The position numbers and the translations under genes are program-made. Below, one piece after another: positions 27,201-35,606 of a stretch of DNA of 64,000 nt (position 1 is the stretch's first letter; each line of letters opens with the position of its first letter). The notes under the pieces are model-generated. The model was given only the letters and a program-made list of their open reading frames with translations, did not search any database and was not told the DNA's origin. The DNA comes from an uncultured Saprospiraceae bacterium (lineage in GTDB: Bacteria > Bacteroidota > Bacteroidia > Chitinophagales > Saprospiraceae): the NCBI GenBank assembly GCA_905480605.1, contig CAJQRD010000056.1, positions 1 to 64,000 on the forward strand. The letters are read 5' to 3'.

Positions 27201-29764
27201 CAACAAGTCCTAATTCTAAAGTTCTGGTATCATTAGAAAATAATGAAGAAGTGATCGACGCATTTTGGGTTGAATCTACTGGCGAAATGACAACTGTACC
27301 ATTTAAGGTTCGGCCAGAAATGTTGCCTAATGTATATGTGCATGCAACCTTAGTTCAACCTGCAAGTAACAACAATGACCTGCCCATGAGGTTGTATGGA
27401 GTCAAGTCAATAAAGGTTGAAGATCCTAATACTATTTTAACGCCAACAATCAGTTGTGAAGAAGTTTTTGAACCCAATTCGAAAGTTAATATTACAGTAG
27501 GAGAAAAAGAAGGTAAAGAAATGTCTTATACCTTAGCTGTCATAGATGAAGGTCTGTTAGATATTACAAATTTTATAACACCAAATCCTTCCAAATATTT
27601 CTTTGCAAAGCAATCATTGGGAGTCAAATCTTGGGATGTGTATGACTTGGTCCTCAATAAAAACGGCAGTGAAATAGAAAAGATATTTAGTATTGGCGGT
27701 GATGACAGCAATAATCAAGAATCCAAAAACCCATCTGCAAATAGATTTAAGTCAGTCGTAAAATTCTTAGGACCATTTACTTTAAAAGGTGGTAAGTCTA
27801 TTAATCATTCAATTGAAATTCCCAACTACATTGGTTCTGTTCGTGTGATGGTTGTTGGAAAAACCCGAAAAGCATTTGGTCGTATTGATAAAAACATACC
27901 TGTAAAGAAACCATTAATGGTCTTGTCTACATTGCCGAGGGTGTTGGCTCCGGGCGAAAAATTATCTATGCCAGTAAATGTATTTGCTTATCAAAATGAT
28001 ATAAGAAATGTACAAGTCAAGGTAGATAGTGACAGCTATGTAAAATCAATTGGTAGCAAGAATAAAACATTGTCATTTGATACACAAGGTGATAAATTGG
28101 CATATTTTGATTTTATGGCTGGAGATCAAGTAGGCATTGCTCATTTTGATGTAGATGTTTCTTCAGGTAAATACAGCGCCAAAGAAAGAATTGAAATCGA
28201 AATTCGAAATCCAAATCCTGAACAAAATGTTGTGTATTCTGAACTGGTAAAAAGTGGAGAATCCTGGAATAAGTCATTTGAAAATGTAGGTATGCAAGGT
28301 AGTAATTCAGCAAGTATTGAAATAAGTAAATTTCCTTCCTTCAATGTTGATAACCGGTTAAGATATTTGGTGAAATATCCTTATGGTTGCGTTGAACAAA
28401 CTACATCGTCAGTTTTTCCACAGTTGTTTCTTGATGAGATTTCTAAAATGGATGATAATAAAAAACTGAGTATTAAACGCAATGTAAAAGCTGCTATACG
28501 AAGACTTCAGAGTTTTCAAACAGCTAGGGGTGGTTTGGCATATTGGCCAGGATCTACAAATGACAATGAGTGGGGGACTAACTATGCAGGTCACTTTATG
28601 CTTGAAGCCAAAAATAGAGGATACTTTATTAATGAGTCATTTTTGAATGAATGGATAGTATTTCAAAAGTCAAAAAGTGATAACTATGTAAAAAATAACG
28701 GCTTGTATCATCAAAGGACACAAGCCTATAGATTGTACACTTTGGCTTTGGCTGGAAAAGCTAATTTAAGCGCTATGAATCAATTAAGAGTTGATGTAAA
28801 GATGCCGAAAGTTGCTAGGTTCCTACTAGCGGGTGCATATGGTTTGATAGGTCAAGATCAGGTTGCCCTTGATTTGATTCATAATTTGGATTATGCGATA
28901 CAAGAGTATGATGATTGGTATTGGACTTATGGATCTTCTGTTAGGGACCGTTCAATTATACTTATGACTTTGATGCAAATTGGAAAGTCAAAAGATGCTT
29001 TTAAATTGGCAGTTGACTTGGCTGAAAAAATGGGATCCCATAATTGGTATAGTACTCAGACGACAGCTTTTGGACTCATGGCATTATCAAAATTTCTTGG
29101 TCAACAAAGTAAAGATGACCTTGTATATGATTTTGATTTAGACAAAGACATGACGGTTTCCCATTCATCTGCTGAAGCTTTGGATTTGTATAACTTGGAT
29201 TTGTCTAAAAAGCAAAATCATAAATTTAATTTCACCAACAAATCAAAAGGTGATATATACGTGCAAATTGTAAATTCTGGAAAGCCATTGCCACAACCTA
29301 CACCTTCTTTTAGCAATGAACTTGAGATGCAGGTTGTGTATAAAGACACAGACGGAAAATCTATAAATCCTAATGTGTTAAGTCAAGGAACCGACTTTAT
29401 AGCTGAGATTACTATAACAAATGCTTCTAAATCAGGAAAGAAATTTTCCAATTTGGCATTGAATCATGCTTTGCCATCCGGCTGGGAAATACAAAACCTG
29501 CGTTTGGGTGATATGGGAGCTTCCAATACTACGGATACAAATAGAGGCAGAAGCAAGCATTTATATGACTTTCAGGATGTTAGGGATGCCAGTATCTATA
29601 CTTTCTTCGACCTTAACTTTAAGGAATCAAAGAAATTCGAAACTCCATTGACAGCAACGTATGCAGGTGATTTTTTTATGCCCAATATTTCTTGTGAAGC
29701 CATGTATGATGCGGCAGTGGTTGCAAGTCAAACTGGTGCATGGATTAAAGTAATTCAGGATTAA
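24254..29764 (+). CDS. Alpha-2-macroglobulin family lipoprotein (YfhM-like)
   Basis: 1836 aa from the ATG at 24254, chosen because it gives a lipoprotein signal ending LFACK; a longer frame begins at 24203. The order of macroglobulin domains is typical: beta-sandwich repeats, the MG segment with GYLFGERGVWRPGDTLHLSY, the A2M core with RVLAPGEKLSMPVNVFAY, and the thioester motif YPYGCVEQTT (Cys1379, Gln1382), then an alpha-helical thioester-domain toroid. The intact C-x-E-Q thioester predicts covalent trapping of attacking proteases in the periplasm. The next gene, pbpC, overlaps its stop by one base, a pairing known in many bacteria. Confidence 0.93.
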   Translation: METSSRFNLKRAYLAIILCSLFACKPKVIEQHSPEILSNYIVSHTVKHIAPNAPIYVRFNDLPYDDSKINKEANKAIISISPSVKGKFVWENNYTLRFESEESLGYNRKYIVNVGLGNIYDETEIKNYQFEINTDQYFFNVSSRNLKPDVDGDKNDWLVSASFETNAELRSEDLSEIFSISPENSSIQFTNFIKKSDLEYQVDIKPFTMKSKAQDVALEWNISEHSIKGSSTFNIPALYEFNLMSVDVINTKDGHLRAIFSNQLAKQNFNGLVRIENYKGPIKFSNLGNQLDIFINNDVVGEQKIVFDANIKDVDKLSLKKNVDFSLLFKSSKPGIRAANNGTIVPYTDKVIFPFEAIALDTVEVEVYKIFENNILDFLRYNQLSSTYMNQFFGRVIHSQKIALKSINGVSNLMNYVRYALVLQNLTSIDPGAVYQVRIGFKKSFANLSCSVDANNFNGRGDNHSAFKSFRYYDGYRYEHEEDPCYPAYYNNSKFIFRNLLASNLGLIVKRGKNNNFKVIATDLLTGKPLSGVNIKLYDNQQQVMTDKVTDDQGMVDMISERYARYLIGKQGNNYGYVSLEDQHSNEMSAFDVSGVSQKGDINGYLFGERGVWRPGDTLHLSYMLYDKKNTITSGHPIKLEVKDSKGKTKYSFSKNNNENGYYVFHVPTSSSDPTGMWTATASLGNMKVSKKLKIETIKPNRLKVDLTFKNDELDVSGNESFTLDGKWLHGAPASLLKAQVDVKYSKASSEFENYKDFEFTDPARKIKGILTNVFEGNLDDNGQRELKIKFGKDFRPPGKLNANLRTRVFEKSGNFSEDYTNVKINPFETYVGVKVPENRWGGRALNVEKNEAIEIVAVDKNGKLLKNRNLSIGIYNAKWRWWYSRNNSNIYQYNSSEHYNAEEKKTLKTNANGHLSFVPELNGHGNYLVRVCDTESGHCSGQLFYTSYYSSNNKDDGKIAQLNFNTDKDVYQTNDEIVLNIPTSPNSKVLVSLENNEEVIDAFWVESTGEMTTVPFKVRPEMLPNVYVHATLVQPASNNNDLPMRLYGVKSIKVEDPNTILTPTISCEEVFEPNSKVNITVGEKEGKEMSYTLAVIDEGLLDITNFITPNPSKYFFAKQSLGVKSWDVYDLVLNKNGSEIEKIFSIGGDDSNNQESKNPSANRFKSVVKFLGPFTLKGGKSINHSIEIPNYIGSVRVMVVGKTRKAFGRIDKNIPVKKPLMVLSTLPRVLAPGEKLSMPVNVFAYQNDIRNVQVKVDSDSYVKSIGSKNKTLSFDTQGDKLAYFDFMAGDQVGIAHFDVDVSSGKYSAKERIEIEIRNPNPEQNVVYSELVKSGESWNKSFENVGMQGSNSASIEISKFPSFNVDNRLRYLVKYPYGCVEQTTSSVFPQLFLDEISKMDDNKKLSIKRNVKAAIRRLQSFQTARGGLAYWPGSTNDNEWGTNYAGHFMLEAKNRGYFINESFLNEWIVFQKSKSDNYVKNNGLYHQRTQAYRLYTLALAGKANLSAMNQLRVDVKMPKVARFLLAGAYGLIGQDQVALDLIHNLDYAIQEYDDWYWTYGSSVRDRSIILMTLMQIGKSKDAFKLAVDLAEKMGSHNWYSTQTTAFGLMALSKFLGQQSKDDLVYDFDLDKDMTVSHSSAEALDLYNLDLSKKQNHKFNFTNKSKGDIYVQIVNSGKPLPQPTPSFSNELEMQVVYKDTDGKSINPNVLSQGTDFIAEITITNASKSGKKFSNLALNHALPSGWEIQNLRLGDMGASNTTDTNRGRSKHLYDFQDVRDASIYTFFDLNFKESKKFETPLTATYAGDFFMPNISCEAMYDAAVVASQTGAWIKVIQD

Positions 29765-32100
29765 TGAGATTGTTGAAGTTGACATATGGAATAGTATTTA
29801 TATTTTGCTGTTGGTTGATAATACCAACGGCGAGTCACCTTGATCGTATGCCTGTTAGCTTCGTTCTTTTTGATCAAAATGAATCCTTATTAGGAGCGAG
29901 AATCGCTGTCGATGAGCAGTGGCGATTTCCAGAAATGAATGATGTTCCTTATAAATTTGAAAAGGCAATTATAACCTTTGAAGACAAGAATTTCTATAAG
30001 CATTTTGGGCTTGATGTTAAGGCAATTATAAGGGCATTGTATTTAAATATTAAGAAGAAACGCGTAGTAAGTGGTGCCAGCACATTAAGTATGCAGTTGA
30101 TGCGATTGCATGATCCTGGATCTAAACGCACAGTGGTTCAAAAGATCTGTGAAATCTTGAAAGCTATAAAATTTGAGGCGCAATATTCTAAAAAGGATAT
30201 ACTACAAAAGTATGTGACTCATGCTCCATTTGGTGGTAATATAGTTGGCTTGGAGGCCGCTTCGTGGAGGTATTTGGGTAAGTCGCCTTTTAATCTGAGT
30301 TGGGCAGAAACGTGTATGCTTGCGGTTTTGCCAAATGGGCCTTCATTGATACACCTTGGGAAAAATAGAGATAGACTCCTTGTTAAGCGCAACAGTCTTT
30401 TAAAGAGATTATTTGAGCTTTCTATTATTGATGAAACAGAATATAAGTTGGCTCTGTTGGAGAAAATTGCACCAAGGCCTGAGCCACTTCCTAATTTGGC
30501 ACCACACTTTCTTGAGAAGGTGAAAGCAGAAAATTCTGACCTTCGTTATGTTTCTACTTTACAGCTAGATAAGCAAACTCTTCTTAATGAAGTAGTTGCC
30601 AGTCAGGACTTGATCAATAAGCAAAAGGGCATTAATAATTTGGGTGTTCTAATTGTCAATAACCATACAAAAGAGATTGAAGCATATGTTGGAAATACTT
30701 CTGGCAGAAAACATCAGAATTACAACAATATGATTGAGCGCCCTCGGTCATCTGGTAGTATATTGAAGCCGATATTGTATGCAATGGCAATGCATAACGG
30801 GATGATAACACCTGATGGCCTGGCCAATGATGTACCATTGAGTATTGGTGGATTCAGTCCAAAGAATTACAATCGGAATCATTTTGGTGTTGTTCCATAT
30901 TCTACTATGATAGCAAAGTCACTAAATGTGCCTGCTGTAAATTTGCTTAAAGATTATGGTATTGGACGCTTTTTAAATGACTTAAAGTCTTTGGGCTTTT
31001 CAACGTTTAAATATGATTCAGATCATTATGGTTTGCCTTTGATTTTAGGTGGTGGCGAGGTTAATTTGATTGACTTGGTTCATGTCTATTCAGGAATGGC
31101 AGAAACGCTGAATCTGTTTTTAAGTAACAATTCAAAATACTTGACTAATGGGTTTAATAAAATCACTTATGATTCTGAAAAAAAGAAGAAAAATGATAAA
31201 TTTCAATATGATCCGCGTTTTATTTCAGCTGGGGCAATATGGTCAACATTCAATGCAATGCTAAATGTTGAAAGACCAAACGAACAGGGACAATGGCAGA
31301 AGTATAACAGCTCACAAGCTATTCATTGGAAAACAGGTACTTCTTATGGCAATAGAGATGCTTGGGCGGTGGGTGTTACATCCGATTATACTATTGGTGT
31401 ATGGGTTGGTAATTCTAATGGTGATCCTCAGCCAGATATTGTTGGTGTTTCAGCTGCTGGTGCTGTTTTATTTGATTGTTTTAATTTCCTTGAAATAAGC
31501 CAGCCTTTTGAAATACCATATGATGATTTACAAGAGAAAATAATATGTAAACACTCAGGGCAAGTGGCCTCTAGGAATTGCAAGTCTACATCTTTGGATT
31601 GGATTCCTGTTACAACCTTAGCCAATCAATTTTGTAATTTTTGCCAAAGAACTTTCTTAAATGCAAAGAATGGAAGAATGGTTTATCAGGATTGTACTGA
31701 AAGTTCTGATATTGTAGATACGAGTTATTTTGTCTTACCTCCGTTGGCATCATATTACTACAAGCAAAATAATCCAACATATTCGGATATACCAATGTTA
31801 GACTTTTCTTGTCAGTCGTTGTCTACAGAATTTGAAATATTGGCTTTTGAATATCCTAGAGAAGATGTAACTGTATATTTGCCAAATGATTTATCTGGTG
31901 TGAAGGAAAAGTGCGTATTCAAGGCAAAGCACCAAATGGAAGATGCTAAGGTTTTTTGGCATATCAACAATGATTATCTGGGGAGTACTGAAGATATCCA
32001 CCATATGGCTGTTGATTTAAAATCTGGCAATTATAAACTGACCATTCAAGATGAATTTGGGATGAGTCAAAGTCACTGGATATCTGTAATTTCAGAATAA
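29764..32100 (+). CDS. pbpC: Penicillin-binding protein 1C
   Basis: 778 aa. One N-terminal membrane anchor, a glycosyltransferase-51 domain with catalytic Glu73 in FEDKNFYKHFG, and a transpeptidase domain with SxxK at Ser332 (SSGSILKP), SxN in KSLNVPAVN and the KTGTSYGNRDAW motif. A C-terminal BiPBP_C-like sandwich (about 690-778) is typical of PBP1C. It polymerises and cross-links peptidoglycan. Its first base is the last base of the alpha-2-macroglobulin stop codon (TAATG), so translation is coupled; the pair is thought to repair the wall after protease or immune-like attack. Confidence 0.93.
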   Translation: MRLLKLTYGIVFIFCCWLIIPTASHLDRMPVSFVLFDQNESLLGARIAVDEQWRFPEMNDVPYKFEKAIITFEDKNFYKHFGLDVKAIIRALYLNIKKKRVVSGASTLSMQLMRLHDPGSKRTVVQKICEILKAIKFEAQYSKKDILQKYVTHAPFGGNIVGLEAASWRYLGKSPFNLSWAETCMLAVLPNGPSLIHLGKNRDRLLVKRNSLLKRLFELSIIDETEYKLALLEKIAPRPEPLPNLAPHFLEKVKAENSDLRYVSTLQLDKQTLLNEVVASQDLINKQKGINNLGVLIVNNHTKEIEAYVGNTSGRKHQNYNNMIERPRSSGSILKPILYAMAMHNGMITPDGLANDVPLSIGGFSPKNYNRNHFGVVPYSTMIAKSLNVPAVNLLKDYGIGRFLNDLKSLGFSTFKYDSDHYGLPLILGGGEVNLIDLVHVYSGMAETLNLFLSNNSKYLTNGFNKITYDSEKKKKNDKFQYDPRFISAGAIWSTFNAMLNVERPNEQGQWQKYNSSQAIHWKTGTSYGNRDAWAVGVTSDYTIGVWVGNSNGDPQPDIVGVSAAGAVLFDCFNFLEISQPFEIPYDDLQEKIICKHSGQVASRNCKSTSLDWIPVTTLANQFCNFCQRTFLNAKNGRMVYQDCTESSDIVDTSYFVLPPLASYYYKQNNPTYSDIPMLDFSCQSLSTEFEILAFEYPREDVTVYLPNDLSGVKEKCVFKAKHQMEDAKVFWHINNDYLGSTEDIHHMAVDLKSGNYKLTIQDEFGMSQSHWISVISE

Positions 32101-32496
32101 AGTGTTCTAAGAAAATGACATTACCTAAAATCAAAGTCCAGTATTATAATTAATTGTGACTATTATACTTTAGATAGTAGTGTGTTCGCGACAGACGGAG
32201 ACATTACCCTAACTCTAGTCAAATCCCACATCGAAGTCCTTCCAGAGTCCTAAATGTGTTAAAAAAGTTTTCTTAAAACACTTGTTCAAGACAAGAAATG
32301 TGAATTTGCTTGAACGTAGTAATTAGATTTCAATACACAGAATGATTCTTACAGTAATATCGTTTAAAGGTAATATGATTTATATATATAAAGACATATA
32401 AAACAGTAATTTGCTATGAAAAGTCTAAATTGATTAAGGGATACCTGATTTGTTAACGACTTTATATAAATTTAACCATAAATTAAAGAATCGTAG
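32101..32496. other. 396-nt intergenic gap without a recognisable gene
   Basis: No ORF, tRNA or strong terminator was seen. The sequence is AT-rich apart from a moderate-GC stretch near 32185-32260. The promoter of the DUF4956/CotH cassette presumably lies in its right half, but no consensus -7 box stood out. Confidence 0.5.
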
Positions 32497-33192
32497 ATGT
32501 TTGATATTACTTCATTACAGTATAATTCAGAAAATCCAACCATAATGGCCGTTGGTTTTACTGTTATATGCGCACTAATGCTTGGGACCTTAATTGCATT
32601 TACCTATGAAAAAACAAGTAGTAGAGTAGATCGTCCCGATCATTTTTTGCAAGCCATGGTCCTTGTAACCATAGTGGCTGCCACAATTATCCAAGCGATT
32701 GGGGATAGTGTAGCTCGAGGGTTGGGAATGCTAGCTGCCTTGTCAATCATAAGATTCCGTACAACTGTACGAGATCCAAGAAACATTGTTTTTATGTTTG
32801 GTGCTATCGCAGCGGGAATAGCTTGCGGTGTTTTTGGTTTTGCAATCGCCATTTGTGGTACAATAACATTTTGTTTGACAGCTTTTATATTGAGATTTTC
32901 TTCTTTTCACAAGTCTGAAACGATGTCAGGAATGCTTAGTCTTGATTTACCGGCTTCATATGATAGGTTGAAAGAACTAGAGGCTGTAATTAAGAAGTTC
33001 TCTTTGCGTTATAAATTGGCTGAATTTAAATTATATACTGGCGTGAACAAAGAGGGCTTAAAGAAACATGATTACAAAATTAAGCTCAAACAATTTGAAA
33101 ATTGGGAAAAACTCTTAATTGAATTAAAAGGCTTTACTGATGTAACAATTACTGGTCTGGAACTTAAAGAACGTGAGTTCGACAATATTTAA
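32497..33192 (+). CDS. DUF4956 integral membrane protein
   Basis: 231 aa. About four hydrophobic segments occupy residues 15-135, with the family signature GLGMLAALSIIRFRTTVRDP followed by IVFMFGAIAAGIACGVFGF. A soluble C-terminal part (about 140-231) is Lys-rich and probably cytosolic. The biochemical role of DUF4956 proteins is unknown; they are commonly found beside CotH kinases and polyphosphate-polymerase (VTC) genes. Here the neighbours are an adaptor protein, a TolC-like protein and CotH, with no VTC gene visible. It starts the cassette; the next gene begins 9 nt after its stop. Confidence 0.85.
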   Translation: MFDITSLQYNSENPTIMAVGFTVICALMLGTLIAFTYEKTSSRVDRPDHFLQAMVLVTIVAATIIQAIGDSVARGLGMLAALSIIRFRTTVRDPRNIVFMFGAIAAGIACGVFGFAIAICGTITFCLTAFILRFSSFHKSETMSGMLSLDLPASYDRLKELEAVIKKFSLRYKLAEFKLYTGVNKEGLKKHDYKIKLKQFENWEKLLIELKGFTDVTITGLELKEREFDNI

Positions 33193-33201
33193 ATACATTA
33201 T

Positions 33202-34302
33202 ATGAAACGTTTTAATCTGTTATATTTCATTGTTATACCTCTTGCTTTCATTTGGTATAAAATGCATACCAGTATTGGTCAACAGTCTGTATTTTTTTAT
33301 GGCTTTGCTGAAAATAAAGAAACGGAATTAAGTCATGATGAGGATGTACTTATTTATAAAATTCATGTGACACCAGGTCAGGAAGTTAAAAAAGGGGACT
33401 TGTTGATGGAAGTAACTCAGGATGAAATCGACTTTAAATTGAGTCAGGTCAAAAACAAGTTAAACGATGTTGCTTTTGATGTCAAAAAACAGCGGAAAGA
33501 TATTCTAGATGAGATTTCACAATTAGATTCTAAAAAACAAGCGAAGATTGAATCCTATAAAATTCAAATCTCTGGGGAAGAAGAAATATTAGATCAGCAA
33601 AAAAAACTGTTAGATAACTTATCTACAATTGATGCTTCTAAATTTGAGAGAACATCATCTGCACATTTTAAAAATATTGAGTCTTTAAAGAAAATGATGG
33701 CTATTGAGGTAAAGCCTTATGAAGTTGAAATCGAGCAATTACAACAAAAGTTGAAAATTATAGATACGCCTCTGGTAAATGCTCAGAGTCAATTTGAGAA
33801 AGAAGAAAATTTTCTAAAAGGGGAGCAAGAGAAGTTAAAAATTACGGCGCCTACTGATGGATTGATTGGAAACATTACTTGTAAGGAAGGAGAAAATATT
33901 TCTGCATTTACATCATTGCTTAATTTTTATGAGCCAAGACCAACTATTGTAAAGGGATTTGTCCATGAAAGTTTGATACTTTCTGTCCAACGCATGGATA
34001 GTCTTCAGATTACATCTAGTTTACATCCTGACTTAAAAGTATACGGGATTGTTATCGGTCTCGGTAATAGAATTGTTGAGATACCTGAACGCATGCGAAA
34101 AATGCCAGATATTAAAACTTATGGACGTGAAATATTAATCCAAATTTCACCTAATAATCCTTTTTTACAGAAGGAGAAAGTTTTTTTGAATGCCATCGCA
34201 GAAGATGGTACTTCATTTCAGAATTATAATGATACAACAGTTTCTAGATTAAGTCAAACGAAGAAAAAGTCAGATAATCCATTTGCTGAAAAATCAAAAT
34301 GA
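33202..34302 (+). CDS. HlyD/RND-type periplasmic adaptor (membrane fusion) protein
   Basis: 366 aa. N-terminal membrane anchor (about residues 5-22), first half of a lipoyl-like domain (IYKIHVTPGQEVKKGDLLMEV), a long coiled coil (about 75-210), the second lipoyl half (LKITAPTDGLIGNITCKEGE) and a beta-barrel part. This is the build of adaptors that bridge inner-membrane transporters and outer-membrane channels. No ABC, RND or MFS pump is encoded nearby, so its inner-membrane partner may be the DUF4956 protein; this is inference. Its stop overlaps the next start by 4 nt. Confidence 0.82.
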   Translation: MKRFNLLYFIVIPLAFIWYKMHTSIGQQSVFFYGFAENKETELSHDEDVLIYKIHVTPGQEVKKGDLLMEVTQDEIDFKLSQVKNKLNDVAFDVKKQRKDILDEISQLDSKKQAKIESYKIQISGEEEILDQQKKLLDNLSTIDASKFERTSSAHFKNIESLKKMMAIEVKPYEVEIEQLQQKLKIIDTPLVNAQSQFEKEENFLKGEQEKLKITAPTDGLIGNITCKEGENISAFTSLLNFYEPRPTIVKGFVHESLILSVQRMDSLQITSSLHPDLKVYGIVIGLGNRIVEIPERMRKMPDIKTYGREILIQISPNNPFLQKEKVFLNAIAEDGTSFQNYNDTTVSRLSQTKKKSDNPFAEKSK

Positions 34303-35522
34303 TGAGGTATTTTCTTTCTATCATATTATGTCATTTGACAATCTTTTTAGATGCTCAAAAAAGTGTTTCTACTGATGATTTATTGTTTGGAAATCTCAAC
34401 GTTATAAGTACAGAAAATTCAGAAGCTGTTTTAGAGTTGCCACAATTTGGTGCGCTATCAATCGTTGATAAATGGGAGTTTCGAACAGAAACGGATGAAT
34501 GGGATTTTAGCAGACAGGAATACACATTAAGAGCTAGTTTTAATGGATTCAGCAGTAAGAATATTTACAATGAGATTAACAATGTAAATAGAGAAACCTT
34601 TCTTCTATTTGAAAAGCAATATCATGAAAATGCTATTTTTCAAAAATATAAAAGCATAGTTGAATTATATTACCTGCAACAAAAAAACATGTTGGCAGAT
34701 TCATTGCTGATCATCTTGAAGGACAAGAAAGCAATTGTTGACTTTGAAATAGCCAATGGGTCTTCATCTAATATTAATGAGCTCGTTAATATTGATTTTG
34801 CTATTCGTGAAATTGGTATTGACCAAAATACGTATGAATTTAAAAAGAAATTGCTTTTGCAACAATTAGGCGTCAATTCTGATGCAAATCAATTTCTAAT
34901 TGACACGACAGCGTGGATCAGAAATATTACAATTATTGATGTTTTGGCAATTAATGATGTCAATTTGAATTCGGAAATCAATCTGAAATCTCAAAAATTA
35001 AAGTATCGGAATCTAGAACTAGAAAGACAGAATAGTGAAGCCAAACGTATTTTGGATTTTGCACAATTAAAATATGCTGGCAGAAATCAACTGACAGCAT
35101 TGAATGAGTTTTCAGTTGGTTTTGGAATCAATATTCCTACTAAGTCCAGTAATATCCGAAAAAGAAGTGAAGCTTTGGTTGACAAATTGGAAGATGAGTT
35201 AGAGTTGAAACAAATAAAAGCCAATGTTTATCAAGAAATAGAAGAGTTGATATTTAAAATTAAAATGAAAAATCTTGAATATAATTCATACGATAAATAT
35301 ATACGGGAAATAGAATCTTCAAAAACATCCATGTCATTTGATTTATACAGTGATCCTAATTCAGGTTTAGAATATAAGCTCAATAATTTAAAACTGCATA
35401 AGGACATATTAAATATTGAAAACCAATTGGTTGAGGATTATTTAGAACTTCTTATGATTAAGGGCTGGTTTCTTTATTATCCCGATGTTAATTTTTTATC
35501 GGATAATTTCAAATTAGACTAG
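34299..35522 (+). CDS. TolC-like outer-membrane efflux factor
   Basis: 407 aa with a signal peptide (ending FLDAQ). Two long helical-hairpin regions with heptad character (about 90-190 and 210-380), LNSEINLKSQKLKYRNLELE and NEFSVGFGINIPTK (a short strand pair), match the repeated layout of outer-membrane efflux proteins, though the sequence is divergent and slightly short. It overlaps the adaptor gene by 4 nt, the normal arrangement for an adaptor/TolC pair. No typical OEP motif was strong enough for certainty, so the assignment rests on architecture and context. Confidence 0.65.
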   Translation: MMRYFLSIILCHLTIFLDAQKSVSTDDLLFGNLNVISTENSEAVLELPQFGALSIVDKWEFRTETDEWDFSRQEYTLRASFNGFSSKNIYNEINNVNRETFLLFEKQYHENAIFQKYKSIVELYYLQQKNMLADSLLIILKDKKAIVDFEIANGSSSNINELVNIDFAIREIGIDQNTYEFKKKLLLQQLGVNSDANQFLIDTTAWIRNITIIDVLAINDVNLNSEINLKSQKLKYRNLELERQNSEAKRILDFAQLKYAGRNQLTALNEFSVGFGINIPTKSSNIRKRSEALVDKLEDELELKQIKANVYQEIEELIFKIKMKNLEYNSYDKYIREIESSKTSMSFDLYSDPNSGLEYKLNNLKLHKDILNIENQLVEDYLELLMIKGWFLYYPDVNFLSDNFKLD

Positions 35523-35606
35523 AGGAATCAATAGATAATTTCAAAGCAATATGTCCTTACACGCGCAACAGGAATTTATATTTTTTAAGTGAATGAAAAA
35601 TAAATT

